A stretch of 64,000 nt of DNA, from NCBI GenBank assembly GCA_045644765.1, contig JAZRHM010000038.1, positions 151,745-215,744 on the forward strand, in the 5' to 3' direction. Within the stretch, counting starts at the first letter, position 1; every line of letters starts with the position of its first letter. Under the pieces are notes generated by a model. That model worked only from the letters and a program-made list of their open reading frames with translations. It was not told where the DNA came from and did not search any database. This DNA comes from JAFTYO01 sp045644765. GTDB taxonomy: Bacteria; Pseudomonadota; Alphaproteobacteria; RF32; CAG-239. This document shows positions 60,452 to 64,000 of the stretch, in pieces. The translations under genes were made by a program, and so were the position numbers.

Positions 60452-61472
60452 GGATATTGACATCACAAAATATCTTAAAGCACCTGATTTAAACATCAAG
60501 TGTGTAATAATTTTCGGCACAAATGAAGGAAAAATTGCTGACTACTGTTCACAATTTGCAAAAACAGTATGTCAAAATCTAAGCGACGCTTTCAGAGTCG
60601 TAAATTTAAGTATGGATAATGTAAACAAGGATATAGGAACATTATTTGGCGAATATAACGCTCAATCTTTACTGGGAGGCAGACGTGTTATAATTGTTAA
60701 AGATGCCACTGATATTCTCACAAAACACTTAAAAACATTGTTTGATGATAATAAATCCGACACCTTGCTTATTCTTACGTCATCATCATTAAACACAAAA
60801 TCATCTTTAGTTAATTTAGGAAAAGACAGAGAAGATTTTGCCGTTATCGGATGTTATGAAGACCGTGAAAAAGATATTAAACAGTTTGTAAGAGATTATT
60901 TAATCAAAAATCAAGTAACCATATCTGAAAATGCAGCAGATTTGCTATGTATGCGCTTGTCAAATGATAAAAAAGCAAATTTGAGCGAAATGGATAAACT
61001 GATTACTTATTTAGGTTCAAGACGCAACATTGAAATTGATGATATCAAAATTGCAGTAAGCGATACATCAAGTTCTTCAATAGAAGATTTGTGCTATTTT
61101 ATCGGCACAGGCAAAACAGATAAAGCCATAGATTCATACAAAGAACTTTTAAATGAAGGCCTTGAAGCAGTAACAATTGTAAGAAGTATCAGCTCCCATT
61201 TTATTAATCTTCTCAGCTATGCTTATGCTTTTGAACAAGGAAAAAGGCCCGATGAAATTATAAATTCCATCAGACCTCCTTTAATGTTTTTTAGAAAAGA
61301 TGATTTAAGATTGCAAATAAACACTTGGAAAAAACAATCTGTTTTAGATGCCATCAATTTGCTTTATCAATGCGAAAGAGATTGTAAAACCACTAATCTT
61401 CCTGCTCAAGAAATTTTAAGCTATACTATCATGCAACTTTCAGGAGCTGCAAGAAAACTGATAAAAAATTAA
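60441..61472 (+). CDS. holA: DNA polymerase III delta subunit
   Basis: A 343-aa clamp-loader subunit of the replicative polymerase. The N-terminal AAA-like domain starts with VIIFGTNEGKIAD, followed by ARRVIIVKDATD-like GRRVIIVKDA, and the C-terminal helical collar includes LRLQINTWKKQS. Lacks a Walker A, as expected for delta. ATG 60441 overlaps the end of lptE; an upstream GTG in frame at 60429 is possible. Convergent with apt: the two stops overlap by 4 nt. Confidence 0.93.
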   Translation: MNFKDIDITKYLKAPDLNIKCVIIFGTNEGKIADYCSQFAKTVCQNLSDAFRVVNLSMDNVNKDIGTLFGEYNAQSLLGGRRVIIVKDATDILTKHLKTLFDDNKSDTLLILTSSSLNTKSSLVNLGKDREDFAVIGCYEDREKDIKQFVRDYLIKNQVTISENAADLLCMRLSNDKKANLSEMDKLITYLGSRRNIEIDDIKIAVSDTSSSSIEDLCYFIGTGKTDKAIDSYKELLNEGLEAVTIVRSISSHFINLLSYAYAFEQGKRPDEIINSIRPPLMFFRKDDLRLQINTWKKQSVLDAINLLYQCERDCKTTNLPAQEILSYTIMQLSGAARKLIKN

Positions 61473-61990
61473 CTTATCTTCAGTAACGAAAAGCATTCTA
61501 CATCTTTAGAAAGATTGTTTCTGCCACCTAAATTTTCCAATTCAATTACAAAAGCAAATGCTTTTGTTTTTCCGCCTAGTCTGTTTACCAAAGAATGTGT
61601 AGCATTTACGGTTCCGCCGGTTGCCAGCAAGTCATCAATTATAAGAACGCTTTTACCTTCTTCAACAGCATCTTTATGAATCTCAAGCACATCTTTTCCA
61701 TATTCCAAACCATATTCGATGCGTTCAACTTCTGCCGGCAATTTATTTGGTTTTCTGACAACGACAAGACCACAACCTAACTTATAGGCCAAAGGAGCCC
61801 CAAATAAATATCCTCTGGATTCTATTGCCACAATATAATCTAAGTTATAATTCTTAAATTTTTCAAACAATAAATCTATAACTTCGGCAAAAGCTTGCTT
61901 ATCTTTTAAAAGAGTTGTTATATCTTGAAACATAATTTCCTTTTTAGGAAAGTTCGGAATAACCCTGATTTTTTCTTGAAACATTGTCAT
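61469..61990 (-). CDS. apt: Adenine phosphoribosyltransferase
   Basis: A 173-aa purine salvage enzyme making AMP from adenine and PRPP. The start IRVIPNFPKKEIMFQDIT, the PRPP loop VLIIDDLLATGGT and the RGYLFGAPLA segment are typical. AGGAGATAAAGTATT precedes the ATG. Its stop overlaps the convergent holA stop by 4 nt, with no terminator between. Confidence 0.95.
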   Translation of the reverse strand: MTMFQEKIRVIPNFPKKEIMFQDITTLLKDKQAFAEVIDLLFEKFKNYNLDYIVAIESRGYLFGAPLAYKLGCGLVVVRKPNKLPAEVERIEYGLEYGKDVLEIHKDAVEEGKSVLIIDDLLATGGTVNATHSLVNRLGGKTKAFAFVIELENLGGRNNLSKDVECFSLLKIS

Positions 61991-62058
61991 AATACTTTAT
62001 CTCCTATACATAGATTGTACTTATAAAATAAATATATTAAATTTTTGCAAAATAAGTG

Positions 62059-62087
62059 TTGCATTTTAAAAAAAATATGTTTATAAG
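62059..62087 (+). promoter_or_regulatory. tRNA-Leu promoter
   Basis: TTGCAT (62059-62064), 17-nt spacer, TATAAG (62082-62087), 14 nt before the tRNA. Confidence 0.7.
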
Positions 62088-62101
62088 AGTTCTCAGATTA
62101 T

Positions 62102-62188
62102 GCGCTTGTGGCGGAACAGGTAGACGCTGCAGACTTAAAATCTGTTGGGAGCAATCCCGTGCCGGTTCGATTCCGGCCTAGCGCACCA
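62102..62188 (+). tRNA. tRNA-Leu (TAA)
   Basis: An 87-nt class II tRNA with long variable arm and encoded CCA; anticodon TAA (62136-62138) in the loop CTTAAAA. One T:T mismatch in the acceptor stem. A spurious ORF covers it on the minus strand. Two further copies of the AGCGCACCA/GCGCACCA end follow downstream. Confidence 0.93.
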
Positions 62189-62195
62189 ATAAAAA

Positions 62196-62224
62196 AGCTC
62201 ACCCCTGTGGTGGGCTTTTTTGTT
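62196..62224 (+). terminator. tRNA-Leu terminator
   Basis: Imperfect stem GCTCACC-CCTGT-GGTGGGC with T6. Its right half (19 nt, 62206-62224) is repeated exactly at 63879-63897. Confidence 0.85.
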
Positions 62225-62231
62225 GGTATGA

Positions 62232-62341
62232 TATACGGGCAAGAAGCGGCACGGTGCCGGTTTGAACCGTAGCACACAGGCGAATATATACGCCGGTCGG
62301 GTTTGCCCGAGTGTGCAAGGTCGGCGAAGCCATTCCGGCCA
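62232..62341. other. GC-rich hairpin spacer after tRNA-Leu
   Basis: Much richer in G and C than the rest of the window. Contains GGTGCCGGTTTGAACCG, a degenerate echo of the tRNA T-arm, and ends in ATTCCGGCC, identical to part of the tRNA 3' half. No ORF. Further on to 62546 only the partial end at 62367 and its terminator are seen. Confidence 0.6.
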
Positions 62342-62366
62342 GAAAAAATATATTTTTTCAAATAAA

Positions 62367-62409
62367 AGCGCACCATTTTTAAGACTTCCGCATTTGTTGC
62401 GGATTTTTT
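62367..62409 (+). repeat. Partial tRNA-Leu 3' end plus its own terminator (middle copy)
   Basis: AGCGCACCA (62367-62375) followed by the terminator TCCGCA-TTTGT-TGCGGA, T6 (62387-62409). No tRNA 5' sequence adjoins. Confidence 0.8.
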
Positions 62410-62546
62410 CTTTTTAAACAATCATTTATTTAGTCCGATTTTGAGTGTTTTCATAGTGGCACTTTTAGGCAAACTTATCGGACTTTTTGTTAAAAGGACA
62501 ACAAGATCAAGTGATTTAGAAAATCAAATCCCAGTCCGATAAAAAA

Positions 62547-63344
62547 CTATCTTAACAAATTCCTAACAAACTTTTTAGCCAGTTTGTTTAGAAAATAGCT
62601 GTCTCTATGCTCAATAGGTTGGATAAATTTACATTTAGGATAGCTACTACACCCATAAAAACCACCATATTTTCCATTTCTGAGGATTAAACCTTGTCCA
62701 CATCTCGGACAAATACCTTGTTGTATTAAATGTTGTTTGGTCGCAATCGTATTTTGAACCTCTAACACATGTTGCTTTCTATCTTTAGGCGATACAATAT
62801 TAAGTAAAGAAATTTTATCGCAGAGCTTTTGAATATCAGTTTCTGAAAATTTTATATCGGTATATTCTTTTATCAATCTATTGAGTTGAGAGGTATAAAT
62901 AACATTATGTACTGTATTAACTTTTAAATCAGCCCCATTTGAGAAAACAACAATTGGTATAAAATCATTATGTTTCATTCCTAATTGTTTGTTTAGAACT
63001 AAAATATGAGCCTTATTTTGTTTAATCGGATTGTAAAATTTATATTTATTACCAAATACGTTTTTAGTCCAATATTCAGAATTGTCTGAACCTGTAATCC
63101 AACCTTTATAATTTTTAGTTTCAATTACAAATATTCCATAAATAGAAATAACTAGATGGTCTATCTGGGTAGTTTTACCATTAGATTCAATCAATATATC
63201 GTTAATTATTTTATATTTATCAGAAGGAAGAAATGATAAAATAACAGAAACACTTTTTTCACCTAAATATCCCTTAATTTTAGGCTGTAAAATTTTAAAT
63301 ATTATACTTACCGAAACAAAGAATATAAATAAAATTATTTCCAT
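62547..63344 (-). CDS. NERD-domain membrane protein with topoisomerase-type zinc finger
   Basis: A 265-aa protein: N-terminal membrane helix (residues 1-18), NERD nuclease-related domain about residues 25-140 (GYLGEKSVS, IDHLVISIYGIFVIETKNYKG, with the Asp and Glu-x-Lys of the nuclease core), a linker, then a zinc finger (CPRCGQGLILRNGKYGGFYGCSSYPKC) of the topoisomerase I type near residues 213-240. Possibly a membrane-anchored DNA-acting enzyme; NERD proteins occur near mobile DNA. It lies in the tRNA-Leu accessory segment. Nuclease activity is inferred. Confidence 0.85.
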   Translation of the reverse strand: MEIILFIFFVSVSIIFKILQPKIKGYLGEKSVSVILSFLPSDKYKIINDILIESNGKTTQIDHLVISIYGIFVIETKNYKGWITGSDNSEYWTKNVFGNKYKFYNPIKQNKAHILVLNKQLGMKHNDFIPIVVFSNGADLKVNTVHNVIYTSQLNRLIKEYTDIKFSETDIQKLCDKISLLNIVSPKDRKQHVLEVQNTIATKQHLIQQGICPRCGQGLILRNGKYGGFYGCSSYPKCKFIQPIEHRDSYFLNKLAKKFVRNLLR

Positions 63345-63376
63345 ATATTAAATTACCTAGCTATTTTATGCAATAT

Positions 63377-63712
63377 TTAGAATATTTCGCATAATGTACC
63401 CCAAAAGTCTTCATTACATGCTTCACAACTGTTTCCATTATATTTCCATGAAGTTATCTTATTATCATCAATAGTAAATGTTGTTTCGCATCTCCAGTTA
63501 TAAATATTACCATTTATGGACGAAATAGATGTTCTCAAATAACTAAGATATTCAATATGATCGTTTAATTTATATGTACTTGTTGGAACACCCCATGCCT
63601 CTATCAAATTTTGCTTATCGGAATCTAGCCATGTATTTAATATTCTATTATAACCTTCAGATGTAGCACAACCTGATAATAACAAAAACAAAAGCAAATA
63701 TAATTTTTTCAT
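63377..63712 (-). CDS. Small lipoprotein
   Basis: A 111-aa lipoprotein with lipobox LSGC (residues 12-15), then YNRILNTWLDSDKQNLIEAWGVPTS, a motif seen in many proteobacterial lipoproteins of unknown role (a single short helix then a beta part). Four Cys near the C-terminus. It lies next to the NERD gene inside the tRNA-Leu segment. GAGAGGTCACT precedes the ATG. Confidence 0.78.
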   Translation of the reverse strand: MKKLYLLLFLLLSGCATSEGYNRILNTWLDSDKQNLIEAWGVPTSTYKLNDHIEYLSYLRTSISSINGNIYNWRCETTFTIDDNKITSWKYNGNSCEACNEDFWGTLCEIF

Positions 63713-63849
63713 AGTGACCTCTCTTTTAAGATATACTACGAAAATAAATTTTGATTTTCAAATATATTTTTTTGTTTTCAAGCATCTCAAGTTTTCTGCT
63801 CAAAATCTTAAAATTCTTATAAAAATTAGTCCGATATTTGCATAGCATC

Positions 63850-63897
63850 GCGCACCAAAAAGAAAAAACCACGTAAAATGTGGTGGGCTTTTTTGTT
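63850..63897 (+). repeat. tRNA-Leu end copy plus terminator (distal copy)
   Basis: GCGCACCA (63850-63857), then a hairpin ACCAC-GTAAAA-TGTGGT and TGTGGTGGGCTTTTTTGTT (63879-63897), identical over 19 nt to the terminator of the real tRNA-Leu. It closes a 1.7-kb segment holding the NERD and lipoprotein genes. Confidence 0.82.
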
Positions 63898-63917
63898 AAG
63901 CAGAAAAACATTATATA

Positions 63918-63945
63918 TTGACATTATAACATTAAATCATACAAT
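63918..63945 (+). promoter_or_regulatory. Promoter of the gene at the window end
   Basis: TTGACA (63918-63923), 16-nt spacer, TACAAT (63940-63945), 33 nt before the ATG at 63978. Confidence 0.6.
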
Positions 63946-63977
63946 CAAGTCATCTTAATTTAATAAAAGGAAAGTAA

Positions 63978-64000
63978 ATGCAAGATTATATCAAAAAAGC
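63978..64000 (+). CDS. Start of a gene cut by the window end
   Basis: ATG after AAAAGGAAAGTAA; the first residues are MQDYIKK. Too short to identify. Confidence 0.55.

Noticed and set aside
62098..62421. 107-aa ORF over tRNA-Leu on the minus strand
   Set aside because: It is a translation of the tRNA and its GC-rich spacer; the C-terminus is the typical false protein read from tRNA-Leu genes.
63726..63911. 61-aa minus-strand ORF near the window end
   Set aside because: Low-complexity AT-rich frame covering a terminator and a tRNA-end copy; no ribosome-binding site.

Overview
The window looks like chromosome of an AT-rich Gram-negative alphaproteobacterium, probably a host-associated or gut lineage (inferred from gene content and order; no 16S gene is present). 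Supporting marks are the three-piece transhydrogenase pntAA-pntAB-pntB, gpmI-envC-ctpA-rppH, leuS-lptE-holA, efp next to an inositol-monophosphatase-like and a ThiE-like gene, tRNA-Trp-secE-nusG, an alphaproteobacterial-type adenosine kinase, a porin, LptE and LptM. Codons are strongly AT-biased and the standard code fits.

Layout: (1) 1-815, end of tsf. (2) 817-7207, a surface-polymer locus: a five-gene minus-strand operon (CDP-glycerol/ribitol polymer transferase, fused IspD-SDR CDP-ribitol synthase, LicD, hexapeptide acyltransferase, LicD) and a divergent family 2 glycosyltransferase. (3) 7.2-13.4 kb: two tiny membrane peptides, initiator tRNA, a P-loop kinase, duplicated membrane proteins, a Cys-rich peptide with Hsp20, and an unknown 575-aa membrane protein behind a consensus promoter. 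(4) 13.4-25.2 kb: regulator and porin, gpmI-envC-ctpA-rppH, transhydrogenase, split chromate-type transporter, adenosine kinase. (5) 25.4-29.3 kb: typA, a type IV pilin-like protein, tRNA-Trp, secE, nusG, a small HTH protein. (6) 29.4-37.3 kb: a very Cys-rich exported protein with a TlpA-like thioredoxin, LptM, the YegL-YegK-YegI (VWA, PP2C, kinase) signalling triad, a nitronate monooxygenase-like enzyme. (7) 37.7-44.7 kb: aspS, rnd, rpmE, a catalytically degraded IMPase-like protein, efp, a ThiE-like protein, zapA, csp. (8) 44.8-50.6 kb: tRNA-Gln with an inserted NADAR plus phosphoribosyltransferase module, serS, trpS, tRNA-Arg. (9) 50.6-62 kb: rpmB, membrane and lipoproteins, an outer-membrane barrel, rsmB with a degenerate MraY/WecA-like protein and a TPR protein, leuS-lptE-holA, apt. 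(10) 62.1-64 kb: tRNA-Leu followed by a NERD protein and a lipoprotein.

Three things stand out. The polymer operon joins CDP-ribitol synthesis to two LicD (fukutin/FKRP superfamily) proteins, a bacterial parallel to the mammalian ISPD-fukutin-FKRP ribitol-phosphate pathway. Three of the five tRNA genes (Gln, Arg, Leu) are followed by extra copies of their own 3' end, each with its own terminator and separated by hairpin-rich spacers; two of these sites carry small cargo modules (NADAR plus PRTase; NERD plus lipoprotein). The PRTase gene is interrupted by a -1 frameshift exactly at a zero-frame T_TTT_TTC heptamer, so programmed frameshifting, phase variation, decay and sequence error are all open.
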